Positions 17,338-27,441 of a DNA stretch of 64,000 nt are shown here, piece by piece (positions within the stretch are counted from its first letter, which is position 1; every line of letters starts with the position of its first letter). The stretch is from Bacillus sp. MM2020_4. GTDB lineage: Bacteria > Bacillota > Bacilli > Bacillales > Cytobacillaceae. The notes below the pieces were generated by a model that saw nothing but the letters and a program-made list of their open reading frames with translations, had not been told where the DNA came from and did not search any database. Location: positions 1 through 64,000 of the forward strand of contig NZ_JAANMZ010000016.1 of NCBI RefSeq assembly GCF_011250555.1, in the 5' to 3' direction. The position numbers were made by a program, and so were the translations under genes.

Positions 17338-18088
17338 CCATTTGACCTCCTAAGTAGGCAGACTGCACGGTTTCATTGTTCATAATCTCTTCCGGGGTTC
17401 CATCAGCCAATAGCCTTCCATTAAAGAGGACCATCACCGAATCCGATAAATCGAGGATCATATCCATCTTGTGCTCAATCAGGATTATCGTCCGGTTCCC
17501 TTGTTCCTTTATTCGCTTAATCACTTCTAAAATGGCCGGAACTTCCTCTAATGACATTCCTGCTGTTGGTTCATCTAGTAAAAGAACTTCCGTCTCTAGC
17601 GCCAGCAGCATCGCAATTTCCAGCTTCCGTTTTTCGCCATGGGCAAGATTGCTTGCCAATGATTCCTTTTTATCGTTTAACAGGACAAGCTTGAGCCAGT
17701 CTAATGCCTTTTTTTCAAATGCACGATATTTTTTATAATGAAACAACATCTGGTAACGAATTCCCGCCTGCGATTGGACGGCTAATCTTACATTCTCCAA
17801 CACGGTTAAATTAGGAAATACATTGGTAATTTGAAAGGAACGGCCAATCCCTTCTCTTGTGCGGATTGTCGGCGAATATTTCGTGATATCCTTGCCGCGA
17901 TAAAAGATTTTCCCTTTAGTCGGCATTAATTGACCGCTTAGAAGATTGAAAAAGGTTGTTTTCCCGGCACCATTCGGTCCAATAATGGACTTAAAGTGTT
18001 TCTCAGGGACAGAAATGCTGACACCATCCACGGCAGTATGGCCGCCAAAGATAATGGATAAATCAGTTGTTTCAATAAGCACAGACAT
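17315..18088 (-). CDS. ABC transporter ATPase (LivG-like)
   Basis: A 257-residue ABC ATPase with Walker A GPNGAGKTT, the LivG block GRSFQITNVFPNLTVLENV, the signature NLAHGEKRKLEIAMLLA and Walker B LLLDEPTAGMS. The start is ATG at 18088 behind AAGGCGGTG; this gives the usual LivG length, whereas the open frame continues 22 codons upstream into the intergenic gap. It forms the ATPase pair with the LivF-like protein. Confidence 0.9.
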   Translation of the reverse strand: MSVLIETTDLSIIFGGHTAVDGVSISVPEKHFKSIIGPNGAGKTTFFNLLSGQLMPTKGKIFYRGKDITKYSPTIRTREGIGRSFQITNVFPNLTVLENVRLAVQSQAGIRYQMLFHYKKYRAFEKKALDWLKLVLLNDKKESLASNLAHGEKRKLEIAMLLALETEVLLLDEPTAGMSLEEVPAILEVIKRIKEQGNRTIILIEHKMDMILDLSDSVMVLFNGRLLADGTPEEIMNNETVQSAYLGGQMDERPVET

Positions 18089-18171
18089 ACGCTTCACCGC
18101 CTTAAATAATAAGGAAGAGGGTGACCGTGTTGCAGTTGGTCTAACCCCCGTCATTTTTCTTAATATGAATC

Positions 18172-19410
18172 TTACTTATTTCTGATTGGCGGAGCTGTCT
18201 CCTCAGGAGTCAGTTCCCTGATTAGTACTGGTACCGGGTATGAGACACCGTCTTTCTTCTCTAATTTAATTGCATACAAAGTTTGCAGGGCTTGGTGATC
18301 CTCCGCCCGGTAGGTCATTTTTCCTTTCGGTGTTTCAAAGCTCATGCCTTCCATCGTTTTGATTAATGTATCAGCATCCGCCTCACCATTTGTTTTCTTC
18401 AATGCTTCTACTATGGAAATGGCTGCACTCATCCCGCCTGGTGTAAACAAATCAGGAACATCACCGTTAAAGCGTTTCTTGTGTTCTGCTACTAGCCAGT
18501 CATTCATTTTATTTTTTGGCAGGTCATGATAATAAACGGTGAAGCCTTCCATGCCAATCAACGGCTCCATTGTCGATAATGCGGCAATATCCGGTGCCCC
18601 TGTAGAAATCTTGATTCCTTTATCCTGTACCTTCATGTCAGCAATTTGCTTCCATGGGGAGTTGGCCCCTGCCCAAACAACAAAGAGATAATCAGGTTTT
18701 GCATCGATGATTTTTTGAATATTAGAGGTAAAGTCTGTTGCAGCAGGATCTGCATATTCTTCCTTAACAATATCAGCGCCCAATTTTTCTGCTGCTTCTT
18801 TAAAGGCCGCCACACCGTCACGACCAAAGGAGTAGTCCGGTGCTAGGGTTGCAATCTTTACGCCCTTTTTGGCAATCGCTGCTGCACCAGCAACCGCATC
18901 CTGTGAGGAGTTACGCGCAGAATGGAACATATACTTATTAAACTCTGAACCTGTAATACTATCAGCAGCCGCTGGTTCAACAACCATAATCTTTTGATAT
19001 TCCTCTGCCAGCGGCAACACCGCTAACGTGTCTGCCGAGCTGGACGATCCTACTAGGAAATCAACCTTATCCTCTTCTAATAACTTCGTGGCTTTTTGCA
19101 CGGCGACCTCTGGCTTTGTTTCTGTATCTTCGACAATGAATTCAATCTTTCTTCCAGCCACCTCCATTTTTCCTTCTGTTGCATAATCAAGCCCGAGCTC
19201 AAATCCTCTTAATGTTTGTTTTCCATAAGACTCGAGTGCGCCCGTTTTAGAGGCAAGTACCCCGATTTTAATTGGAGCTTTATTTTCTGTTTTCCCACCA
19301 CCATCGTCCTTCGGCTCTGATGTTGACTTGTCAGAACTGCAAGCACTGGCAAAAATCATTAAAAACATAAGTAACCCAACTAATGCCCATTTTCCGCGAT
19401 ACCCCTTCAC
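18172..19410 (-). CDS. ABC transporter substrate-binding lipoprotein (LivJ-like)
   Basis: A 412-residue periplasmic-binding-fold protein with a lipoprotein signal: charged start, hydrophobic stretch and lipobox FASAC with Cys24, then a Ser/Lys/Asp-rich linker. The mature part matches the type I Leu/Ile/Val-binding fold (PIKIGVLASKTGALESYGKQ). It should be membrane-anchored and deliver the solute to the LivFGHM components encoded downstream. The start is GTG behind GGGGGA. It heads the operon and carries an 11-bp-spaced direct-repeat promoter upstream. Confidence 0.9.
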   Translation of the reverse strand: MKGYRGKWALVGLLMFLMIFASACSSDKSTSEPKDDGGGKTENKAPIKIGVLASKTGALESYGKQTLRGFELGLDYATEGKMEVAGRKIEFIVEDTETKPEVAVQKATKLLEEDKVDFLVGSSSSADTLAVLPLAEEYQKIMVVEPAAADSITGSEFNKYMFHSARNSSQDAVAGAAAIAKKGVKIATLAPDYSFGRDGVAAFKEAAEKLGADIVKEEYADPAATDFTSNIQKIIDAKPDYLFVVWAGANSPWKQIADMKVQDKGIKISTGAPDIAALSTMEPLIGMEGFTVYYHDLPKNKMNDWLVAEHKKRFNGDVPDLFTPGGMSAAISIVEALKKTNGEADADTLIKTMEGMSFETPKGKMTYRAEDHQALQTLYAIKLEKKDGVSYPVPVLIRELTPEETAPPIRNK

Positions 19411-19460
19411 AGCTTTTCCCCCTTAAAATGTTTACTTCAAAACTTGCAAGCATTGATTTA

Positions 19461-19493
19461 AGAATAGGCGCAGGAAGTTACAGAGGAGTTACA
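19461..19493 (-). promoter_or_regulatory. SARP-type direct repeat and -10 of the Liv-type operon
   Basis: On the minus strand TGTAACT-N4-TGTAACT (19493-19476, copies 11 bases apart) is followed nine bases later by TATTCT (19466-19461). The copy nearest the -10 and its flanks repeat the sequence at 12531-12546 almost exactly (CAGG/AAGTTACAGAGGA read on the plus strand). This is probably the operator of the regulator encoded at 19537. Confidence 0.65.
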
Positions 19494-19520
19494 AAAAAGA
19501 AATGCACAAGGCTTGAATAA

Positions 19521-19549
19521 AAAAACAGCCCTACCGTTAAGGCTGTTCA
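19521..19549 (-). terminator. Rho-independent terminator of the large regulator gene
   Basis: AACAGCC (19524-19530) pairs with GGCTGTT (19541-19547); on the minus strand the stem is followed by a run of T. The hairpin overlaps the last codons and stop of the regulator gene. Confidence 0.8.
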
Positions 19550-22500
19550 ATCGATTTAAAAATACTTTCTGATTCAATGATCATATTGTACATATGCCTT
19601 GTCGGCTCTAATGGGGTAACGCCCAATTCAACCTCCAAAACTTCAGTGCATTTTTGGTACCATTTCATCGCATGGGGGCGGTTATTTTTTCGATAATAGC
19701 AATACATTAATAAGCGATAGGCTTCTTCCCATGTGCGGTCACGTTCGAGGATTTTTTCACACCAATAGATTGCCGCGTCGTAATTTTCACGGCGAACCCT
19801 TAATTGCGCTATTTTTTCGGCACCGCGTAAAAAATAAACAAGCAGACTCTCTCTTTTACTTATACACCAATCATCATAGCGACGGTCTGGCAAATAGTCG
19901 CCTTGATATAGAGTCAGTCCGCTCTCAAGGGAATAAATAACCTTTTCTTCATCGGTTTCATTCAGACCCGCTTGAATTAAAGCCTGAAAATGAGATGTAT
20001 CTACTTCAATCACGGCATTTGGATTTAACCCGTAAAACATCCCGTCGCGAATGATAAAGAAAGGATTCGCTCTTGCTTTCCGTGTTGGTTCTAAGACATG
20101 CTGTAGGCTATTTAAGGCAACCTTGAAATCACGATCAGCACTCTTTTTATCTTGATTTGGCCAAAGAATTTGCATGATTTCGTCCTTGGTCATCGGCTCA
20201 CTTACAGTGATGAATAACTGAAATAATTCTTTTGCCTTTTCTCTCTGCCATTCCTTTTCCGCCGCCTCTTTCTCACCAAGCCATAGTCGGAATTGGCCAA
20301 GAGTCTGCACACGAATGGAATACCCGGGATGGGAGTCCAATGTGTTGATCCCTAAATCCTGTAAGACTTTTCTAACAAACGACTTCTGAATATTCATGCT
20401 TATGCACTCAAGTAACAACGGCACAAACACTTGGAGATCCCTTGGGCCGAATACAGATCTGTGATATAAAAAGAACTCATAGTCTTGATTTTGTAATAGG
20501 GTTAAACATTCACCCATTGTTTCTTTAAAATCTTCAGGTCTTTTCCTCCAATAATAAAGATAGGAAAACCAAAATTTACTAAGCATTTGTCCAAAGGAAT
20601 CCCCACATTGCTGAAAGGAAGAATCTGCTTTTTCCAAGTAACGAAGTGCCATTGGCAGCTGTTCATTATATATGCAGGTAATCCCCATGCAAAGAGTAAT
20701 GCAAGCTGACAGCCAAACATCTTGTACCTTTTCTGTTTCCTGCAATGCCTTTTTGCCAACATCCAAGGCCCGCTCCAGTTCTCCCCGTGTTCCGTATAAA
20801 ATACAAAGTCCCATTAAGGGCTCGGCCTTCCCTCTGTTGACACCGAGCTGGCCCATGATTTCTAAGGCTGTTTGGTAGCAATTTTCGGCTAAATGGGATT
20901 CATATTTATTTAAAATTTGCACGGCATGACCCATGCGAATCCAGCCGCATGCTTCAACGAACGGAGCTTTAAGACTTATTCCTTGTTGAATTCCCTGTTG
21001 GGCGAGTTCCTTGGCTTTTTCTCCCTCGCCGGTAAAGGCTTCAATTAAGGAAAGCAATAGATCCGTTTCGCGATGGGCTTGCGGTAGTAAGTAACCAATT
21101 GTACCTTTCACCTTTTCTTTATAGAGGACTTTCTTTGCCTCCTCGAATCGGCCGGTTCTTAGATACAATCTTGCTTCTAAATTCCCATCGAAATTAGCTG
21201 CCTTTGTTTTTTCAATCCACCTCTCAGCCTCAGATGCTTTCCCTAAGTTTAAAAGATTCTCAGATAGTAATTGATAGAGTTTCCCCTTTTCTTCATCAAA
21301 ACCACTAAGTTTTTCTCGATGATGAATCGCTTCGTATAAAAGACGTTCGGCATGGTGCGGCTGAATGGTGTCTAAAAAAATCTTCGCCTTTCCTTCAAGG
21401 GCCATACTCATCCCAAGATTATCGTGCTTTTGTTTCGCACCAAAAAGAGACCTTTCATAACACACTTCAGCCTCTTGGTATTGAGAACGGTAGCGGTGGA
21501 TTTCCGCTTTTAAATACCAAAGAAGATAGTACGCTTCCAACTCCACTTGAGGAAGAATCGATAATTGATCGTATAGGCTTTCCAATTTGCCGCTCTCAAG
21601 CATTTGTAAGCCGTTCTCTTGTAAAATGGAGGCAATCGCTTTATGGTGATGAATCCTTTTATAATGATAAAGCGCTTCTTCCCATAGCCGTCTTTTTTCA
21701 TAAAAACGGGCGCATCTCTCATTAAGTGCAGCATACTGACCAGGATTATTTTTTTGAAACATATTTTCGAGAAACTCTCTAAATAAGGCGTGATAACGAT
21801 AATGGTTCAAACCAACCTTTTGGATGAATAAATTCCGGTCCTTCAATTGCTCAAGCATGACCGCAGCTCCTTGCAGCCCGATAACTTCATGACAGATTTC
21901 CTCCTCTATTTCTTCGAATATCGAAGTTTGCTCAAGGAACTGCTGGATAATTGGCGGCTGTTTCGAAAACACTTCCATCACTAAATACTGAAAAAAGTCG
22001 TGCAGCGAGTGTGAGGAATGTTCAAAAAGCTCGGAAATATCCCTTTTTAAAGGAATCTGCTGGGCAATCATGCATATCGCGATGACCCAGCCCTCTGTCA
22101 TTTCAAAAATCGTATGCAATTGTTGGAACTCCATTTCTAAACCATATAGATCCGTTAAAAGGAGTTCCATTTCTTCAATCGTAAGCACTAAGTCTTCTCT
22201 TGTTATTTCTAATAATTGTCCGCAGGCTTTCATTTTCGTCAACTGTTTCCACCCTGGGCGGCTGCGGCTGGAAATGACCATATGTAAATTAGAGGGGATA
22301 TGTTCTAGTAATTTTTCCATCCAGCTATTGATGGTATAGGAGTGTTCAATTTGATGAAAGTCATCCAAAATGAGTGTAATGGGCGAATCAGCTGCAAGGA
22401 TTTCATTCATAAAAAGAGAAGAAAGAATGCTAAGTTCTTCTTCCTTAATGTAGCGGTCCATTGTATCGATAAAAGCAGCTAATTCCATCCCAAAATCCGG

Positions 22501-22770
22501 TATAACTCTACGAATAGATTGAACGATGTAGGTGAGAAAGGGCAGGATGTCATCATCCATAGAGGAAAGGGAATACCAGCAGCCTGGAATTTTTTCATCC
22601 GTCATAAATAAAGCAAGTGCCGTACTTTTTCCAAACCCGGCTCCGGAATGGATAATGGTCAAAGGATAGTCATTCATCTCTTTCATTTTCTGTGTAAGCT
22701 TTGCCCTTCTGATAAAATCATCCTTTACCACGGGAATCCGTAGTTTAGTTTGAATGAGTGGCAGCTTCAA
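19537..22770 (-). CDS. Large MalT/SARP-hybrid transcriptional activator
   Basis: A 1077-residue regulator. Residues 1-330 form a MalT-type STAND ATPase with Walker A GAGFGKST (43-50) and Walker B-like LILDDFH near 135. The middle (about 350-800) is a helical repeat region of TPR type. The C-terminus holds a winged helix (about 835-920) followed by a bacterial transcriptional activator domain (about 930-1065), as in SARP/AfsR proteins but placed at the opposite end. TTG start at 22770 behind GAGGAGGG. It lies directly upstream of the Liv-type operon, whose promoter carries SARP-like repeats, so it is the likely activator, with ligand sensing by the ATPase/TPR part. Confidence 0.85.
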   Translation of the reverse strand: MKLPLIQTKLRIPVVKDDFIRRAKLTQKMKEMNDYPLTIIHSGAGFGKSTALALFMTDEKIPGCWYSLSSMDDDILPFLTYIVQSIRRVIPDFGMELAAFIDTMDRYIKEEELSILSSLFMNEILAADSPITLILDDFHQIEHSYTINSWMEKLLEHIPSNLHMVISSRSRPGWKQLTKMKACGQLLEITREDLVLTIEEMELLLTDLYGLEMEFQQLHTIFEMTEGWVIAICMIAQQIPLKRDISELFEHSSHSLHDFFQYLVMEVFSKQPPIIQQFLEQTSIFEEIEEEICHEVIGLQGAAVMLEQLKDRNLFIQKVGLNHYRYHALFREFLENMFQKNNPGQYAALNERCARFYEKRRLWEEALYHYKRIHHHKAIASILQENGLQMLESGKLESLYDQLSILPQVELEAYYLLWYLKAEIHRYRSQYQEAEVCYERSLFGAKQKHDNLGMSMALEGKAKIFLDTIQPHHAERLLYEAIHHREKLSGFDEEKGKLYQLLSENLLNLGKASEAERWIEKTKAANFDGNLEARLYLRTGRFEEAKKVLYKEKVKGTIGYLLPQAHRETDLLLSLIEAFTGEGEKAKELAQQGIQQGISLKAPFVEACGWIRMGHAVQILNKYESHLAENCYQTALEIMGQLGVNRGKAEPLMGLCILYGTRGELERALDVGKKALQETEKVQDVWLSACITLCMGITCIYNEQLPMALRYLEKADSSFQQCGDSFGQMLSKFWFSYLYYWRKRPEDFKETMGECLTLLQNQDYEFFLYHRSVFGPRDLQVFVPLLLECISMNIQKSFVRKVLQDLGINTLDSHPGYSIRVQTLGQFRLWLGEKEAAEKEWQREKAKELFQLFITVSEPMTKDEIMQILWPNQDKKSADRDFKVALNSLQHVLEPTRKARANPFFIIRDGMFYGLNPNAVIEVDTSHFQALIQAGLNETDEEKVIYSLESGLTLYQGDYLPDRRYDDWCISKRESLLVYFLRGAEKIAQLRVRRENYDAAIYWCEKILERDRTWEEAYRLLMYCYYRKNNRPHAMKWYQKCTEVLEVELGVTPLEPTRHMYNMIIESESIFKSIEQP

Positions 22771-22912
22771 TTCATATCCCTCCTCCTCATTTTCATAATA
22801 TTTACACTATTTTATCATACTCCAAATAATAAATTGGCTTTTTTCTATGTAATAAAATAAATTTACTTGAAAAAAATAGATAGAAAGGAATGCAAATTGG
22901 GGTGCTGCGTCA

Positions 22913-25438
22913 TTGTCGATTAAAAGAAAGATTCCGTTGCTTTTTAGTCTTTTAGTTTTTCTCATTTTATTAACCAATAATGCCTTTCATTATTTTCGTT
23001 CGAAAAATCAACTGCTTGAATATAACGAAATCGTCATCAAAATGATTGTTAAAGAGGTTTCTTTTCAAGTCAAAAATACGAAAAGCAGCAGCTTATATGT
23101 AGAAGACATTCTTGGCAAAGACTTGCGAACGGCTTCATTAGCCATAAAAAATGTGCTTCCGGCACGATATCAAGATATCACCAACGAGCAGCTGGTTTCT
23201 TTAGCAAAGGAAACCGGTGTTTCCCATATTACCTTATTGGCAAAAACAAGTAATGACATTGTCGGCGTAAGGTCCTCCGACCCTCATGAAATCGGCATGT
23301 CCACTAAAGGCTGGGGCTATTGGTATGATGCTTATCTTCAGCTTTTTTCCTTAAAGCCCGTTTCCGTTGGAAAGGGAATTACCTTGCCAAATTACTGGTC
23401 CGGTCCGATTGAGGTCGCTTCATCTAATCCGAAACACATTGATAAATGGGGCTATTACTTTGATGGGACAACGAATTATATTATCAACCCGTATTTTCGT
23501 GACAAAATAACTGATTATGAAAAACGATTCGGGCCTTGGAAAATCATCAAGGACTTTACAAAGGAAGAAGGCATATTGGAGGTAACTGTATTTAATCCGA
23601 AAAACTTTGGCAAAAAGGAGGAAGTTGTCCATTTAAACGGCAATAAATATATTCGCATTTCGGCACTGCCTATTTGGTACGGAGAGTATAAATATCAAAA
23701 CTACACAACTGATGCGAATCTAGTCAAAAAGGCAATTACAGAGAAAAAAGTTCAAGTCTATAAAGGGAATCTTAATGGCAAATTGGTCAGGAAAACCTTC
23801 GTCCCTATTTTTTCAAAAAATGATCAGCCATTCGTCATTGGCCTTGTTTATAATTATGGATTAATTCATGCGGAACTGGTTCACGAGTTAAAAGTACATA
23901 TTTTGTTATCCATCGCGATTATGATTATCGTGTTAATTGTTAGCTTTCTATTTTCAAGGTCGATCACCCAGCCAATCGGCTATATCGTTGAGCATGTAAA
24001 TGAAATTGCGCAAGGGAACTTTGGAAAAAAATTAAAGTTAAAACGTAAAGATGAATTAGGACTGCTCACCGAAAACGTAAATGCCATGTCAAATCATTTG
24101 CACGGTTATCTGGAGGATTTAAATCAAAGTAAAGAGCTTATCGAATACCAGGCCTACCATGATCCATTAACAGGTCTGTTAAACAGACGCTATTTCCAAG
24201 AAAGGCTAAAACGAATCATTGATCATGCGGATGAAACAGGGGAAACCGTGTCAGTTCTATTCATTGATTTGGATCGCTTTAAACAGGTAAACGATTCGTT
24301 TGGGCATAACAATGGGGATGAAATCCTAAAAATTGCGTCAGGGAGGATTAAGGATTGTCTTCCGGTGGATGATAACACGATCATCACAAGGCAGGGCGGC
24401 GATGAATTTATTATTTTACTCAAGAATCTTGCGATCGATGAAACAAAGGCTGCAGCAGAAAAGGTTGTCAATCATTTAAAAAAATCCTACTCATTAAATG
24501 GCAAGGAAATTTATCTCAGTGCTAGCTGCGGCATCAGCATCTACCCAGAGCATACAAAAAACATGGATACCCTCATCATTTATGCGGACTTAGCTATGTA
24601 TTCTGCGAAAAAGACCGGTGGTAATAAAGTAACCATTTATTCTGAGAAATTAAGTCAATCAAACATTGAAAGACCACGTTTAGAAGCGCATTTAAGGAAA
24701 GCAATTGATAATAAAAAAATTGAAGTATTCTATCAACCGAAAATCAATGTTGATACAGGAACCTTATTTGGCGCAGAGGCCTTGGTAAGATGGACAGATG
24801 ATGTCTTTGGCGTCGTCTCACCAGATGTGTTTATTCCCATTGCAGAAGATACGGGGTTAATCCAGCCCTTATGGGAACTAGTAATGAACATGGCCTGTCG
24901 GCAGGTTAGCATATGGAATGCAACCCTTCCACAGCCTTTATCGATATCCATTAACTTCTCGGCACGTCAATTTCAGGAACCATTACAGATGGTCAAACGT
25001 GTTAAAGAAATTCTAACTGAAAGTCAGTTACCACCGAATAATTTAGAAATAGAGATTACCGAGAGCATTCTCTTAACGAATTCAAGCGAAATCATCCAAG
25101 CACTCAAATCACTAAAAGCGATGGGAATTGCTGTTTCTATTGACGATTTCGGAACAGGATACTCTTCCTTAAGCTATTTAAAAGATTTACCGATTAACAC
25201 TTTGAAAATCGATAAATCCTTTATCCAGAATATAAATGAGAATCATGAAAACGCCGAGATTGCAGAAGCGATCATTAATCTTGCTCGCAGCCTCCATCTC
25301 GATGTCATCGCAGAAGGTGTCGAAGAAGAATATCAAAAGGATTTCCTTCTATCGAAAAATTGTGTTCAAATGCAAGGGTATTTGTTTAGCAAACCGTTAA
25401 GCATCGTGGATTTTGAGGAATTTATAGCCAAAAAATAA
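22913..25438 (+). CDS. Membrane GGDEF-EAL cyclic-di-GMP protein
   Basis: An 841-residue signalling protein. A first membrane segment (about 8-24), an extracellular sensor of about 300 residues, a second membrane segment (about 326-348) and a HAMP linker precede GGDEF and EAL domains. The GGDEF motif is intact (RQGGDEF near 495), with DRFKQVND upstream. The EAL domain keeps GAEALVRW (near 620), NFSARQ, EITES, DDFGTGYSS and AEGVE, so both synthesis and hydrolysis of cyclic-di-GMP are possible. The start is TTG behind GGGGTG. It forms a single-gene unit sharing a terminator with thrB. Confidence 0.88.
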   Translation: MSIKRKIPLLFSLLVFLILLTNNAFHYFRSKNQLLEYNEIVIKMIVKEVSFQVKNTKSSSLYVEDILGKDLRTASLAIKNVLPARYQDITNEQLVSLAKETGVSHITLLAKTSNDIVGVRSSDPHEIGMSTKGWGYWYDAYLQLFSLKPVSVGKGITLPNYWSGPIEVASSNPKHIDKWGYYFDGTTNYIINPYFRDKITDYEKRFGPWKIIKDFTKEEGILEVTVFNPKNFGKKEEVVHLNGNKYIRISALPIWYGEYKYQNYTTDANLVKKAITEKKVQVYKGNLNGKLVRKTFVPIFSKNDQPFVIGLVYNYGLIHAELVHELKVHILLSIAIMIIVLIVSFLFSRSITQPIGYIVEHVNEIAQGNFGKKLKLKRKDELGLLTENVNAMSNHLHGYLEDLNQSKELIEYQAYHDPLTGLLNRRYFQERLKRIIDHADETGETVSVLFIDLDRFKQVNDSFGHNNGDEILKIASGRIKDCLPVDDNTIITRQGGDEFIILLKNLAIDETKAAAEKVVNHLKKSYSLNGKEIYLSASCGISIYPEHTKNMDTLIIYADLAMYSAKKTGGNKVTIYSEKLSQSNIERPRLEAHLRKAIDNKKIEVFYQPKINVDTGTLFGAEALVRWTDDVFGVVSPDVFIPIAEDTGLIQPLWELVMNMACRQVSIWNATLPQPLSISINFSARQFQEPLQMVKRVKEILTESQLPPNNLEIEITESILLTNSSEIIQALKSLKAMGIAVSIDDFGTGYSSLSYLKDLPINTLKIDKSFIQNINENHENAEIAEAIINLARSLHLDVIAEGVEEEYQKDFLLSKNCVQMQGYLFSKPLSIVDFEEFIAKK

Positions 25439-25468
25439 ACGGGGCAGCCGCTGCTGTCCCGTTTATTT
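25433..25468. terminator. Bidirectional rho-independent terminator
   Basis: AAATAAACGGG pairs with CCCGTTTATTT around a short CAGC/GCTG inner stem, with A/T runs on both sides. It separates the GGDEF-EAL gene from the convergent thrB gene, whose stop lies inside the hairpin. Confidence 0.9.
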
Positions 25469-26380
25469 CACAAATTCCTCTACTTCCTTTACACAGCTGC
25501 CGAAATAATCGATTGACAACCTTTTTACAGTCATGCTGGGAAATTCCTGACCTAAGGCATACGCCAGCTCCTGCCCTTTTCCTTTTTCACTAAAGCAAAT
25601 GACAGTTGGCCCGGCACCGCTCAATGCTACTCCGAATGCCCCGTTGGACTTTGCACATGACTCAATCTCTTGATAAAAATGAATCAGCGCTTGTCGATAG
25701 GGCTGATGGAAACGGTCTTGTCCCATCATTTTTCCGGCAAGATTCCAATTTTGACTTACTAGAGCAGCAATCAAAAGGTTGGCAGTGGAAGAAGCCTGAA
25801 CAGCCTCTTGCCGTGAATAGGCGGCAGGTAAAACATCGCGCGATTCCTTCGTCAATAAGATTTCCTTCGGTATCACCGTCACCATTTCGACAGGGAGGTC
25901 AGTAATGGAAAGCATATCTACGTCATGTTGATCATACCTTCCGATGACAAGTCCTCCAAATAGAGAAGCACCCACATTATCCGGATGCCCTTCCCACTTT
26001 GTAGCAAGCAGAAGCTTTTCGTTCTTCGTTAAACGTAAGCCGCCAACCGCATCCGCAAGCTCAATGCCGGCAACAATCGCCGCCGCACTTGAGCCAAGAC
26101 CTCGCGCTAAGGGAATCTCACTCTCTATTTTTATTTTACAAGGAGGTAACTCTATTCCATAATTAGCGGCGGTCTTAATGGCAACTTGGCAGATAAAATG
26201 GCTCTCATCGGTTGGGAGATCCTTCAATTCCTCACATGAAGAATAGCATTCCCACTGGTCGTTCTTCTCGATTTCTAATGTTAGATATAAATTTAATGCT
26301 AGACCGATTGAATCAAAGCCAGGCCCAAGGTTTGCTGTACTCGAAGGTACTTTAATCACAAAGCGATCATGTAAAGTCAT
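25463..26380 (-). CDS. thrB: Homoserine kinase
   Basis: A 305-residue GHMP kinase that phosphorylates homoserine for threonine synthesis. Visible: [15 protein letters not shown] near the N-terminus, the ATP loop [16 protein letters not shown] at about 90-105, and a C-terminal [11 protein letters not shown] motif. It is the last gene of the hom-thrC-thrB operon and overlaps the thrC stop by four bases. Confidence 0.95.
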   Translation of the reverse strand: MTLHDRFVIKVPSSTANLGPGFDSIGLALNLYLTLEIEKNDQWECYSSCEELKDLPTDESHFICQVAIKTAANYGIELPPCKIKIESEIPLARGLGSSAAAIVAGIELADAVGGLRLTKNEKLLLATKWEGHPDNVGASLFGGLVIGRYDQHDVDMLSITDLPVEMVTVIPKEILLTKESRDVLPAAYSRQEAVQASSTANLLIAALVSQNWNLAGKMMGQDRFHQPYRQALIHFYQEIESCAKSNGAFGVALSGAGPTVICFSEKGKGQELAYALGQEFPSMTVKRLSIDYFGSCVKEVEEFVK

Positions 26381-27441
26381 CCGCGGACAACTCCTCGAAT
26401 ATGTTCAGCAACAGCTTTTTCATCGTTTGGTAATGGAACTGGTGTGACAAGACTGCTATTGATAGCTGTGTCAGGGTCCTTTAAACCATTACCTGTCAGC
26501 ACAGCGACAATTCTTGTCCCTTTGCTGATTTTTCCATTTTGGATACTCTTATACACGCCGGCAATGGATGCGCAGGATGCAGGTTCAGCAAATACACCTT
26601 CAGCGGCTGCTAATTTTTTATAAGCGGTAATAATTTCTTCATCGCTTACTTCATCAAATTGGCCATGGGATTCTTCGACGGCATTCACTGCAAGATCCCA
26701 GCTTGCAGGATTACCAATTCGAATGGCTGTTGCTATGGTTTCCGGATTTTCAAAGACGCGATTATGGACAAGTGCTGCCGCACCCGCTGCTTCAAAGCCA
26801 AACATTCGTGGCAGTCCCGTCTCCTTCTTCTTGTTGTATTCTTTAAACCCTTTCCAATATGCACTGATATTTCCGGCATTTCCAACCGGAATTGCTAAAA
26901 TTTCAGGTGCAGCCCCAAGCTGGTCACACACTTCAAATGCGGCTGTTTTTTGTCCCTCAAGCCGATAAGGATTGACTGAATTTACAAGCGCTATCGGTTC
27001 TACCTTACTAATATTTCGCACCATTTTTAACGCTTCGTCGAAATTTCCCTCAATTGAGATAATTTCTGCTCCATACATCATTGCTTGCGCCAGTTTTCCC
27101 AGCGCAATTTTTCCTTCTGGGATGACAACGATACAATTAATCCCGGCCCGTGCCGCATATGCTGCCGCTGCCGCTGATGTATTTCCTGTGGATGCACAGA
27201 TAACGGTTTTACTGCCTTCCTCTACTGCCTTGGCAACAGCCATAACCATACCTCTGTCTTTGAAAGAACCGGTTGGGTTAGCCCCTTCAACTTTTACATA
27301 AAGCTCAACGCCCCATTCCTGGGATAGCCTTTCAAGTTTGATTAACGGTGTATTTCCCTCATTTAGCGTAAGCTTAGGTGTTTGTTCGTTAATTGGTAAA
27401 TATTCTTTATATGCTTCTAATAATCCCGGCCATCTCATCAT
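26377..27441 (-). CDS. thrC: Threonine synthase
   Basis: A 354-residue PLP enzyme converting O-phosphohomoserine to threonine. The PLP lysine is in [11 protein letters not shown] near residue 60, followed by [18 protein letters not shown], and the phosphate-binding loop is [15 protein letters not shown]. Length and motifs match Bacillus ThrC. The start ATG overlaps the hom stop by four bases. Confidence 0.95.
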   Translation of the reverse strand: MMRWPGLLEAYKEYLPINEQTPKLTLNEGNTPLIKLERLSQEWGVELYVKVEGANPTGSFKDRGMVMAVAKAVEEGSKTVICASTGNTSAAAAAYAARAGINCIVVIPEGKIALGKLAQAMMYGAEIISIEGNFDEALKMVRNISKVEPIALVNSVNPYRLEGQKTAAFEVCDQLGAAPEILAIPVGNAGNISAYWKGFKEYNKKKETGLPRMFGFEAAGAAALVHNRVFENPETIATAIRIGNPASWDLAVNAVEESHGQFDEVSDEEIITAYKKLAAAEGVFAEPASCASIAGVYKSIQNGKISKGTRIVAVLTGNGLKDPDTAINSSLVTPVPLPNDEKAVAEHIRGVVRG

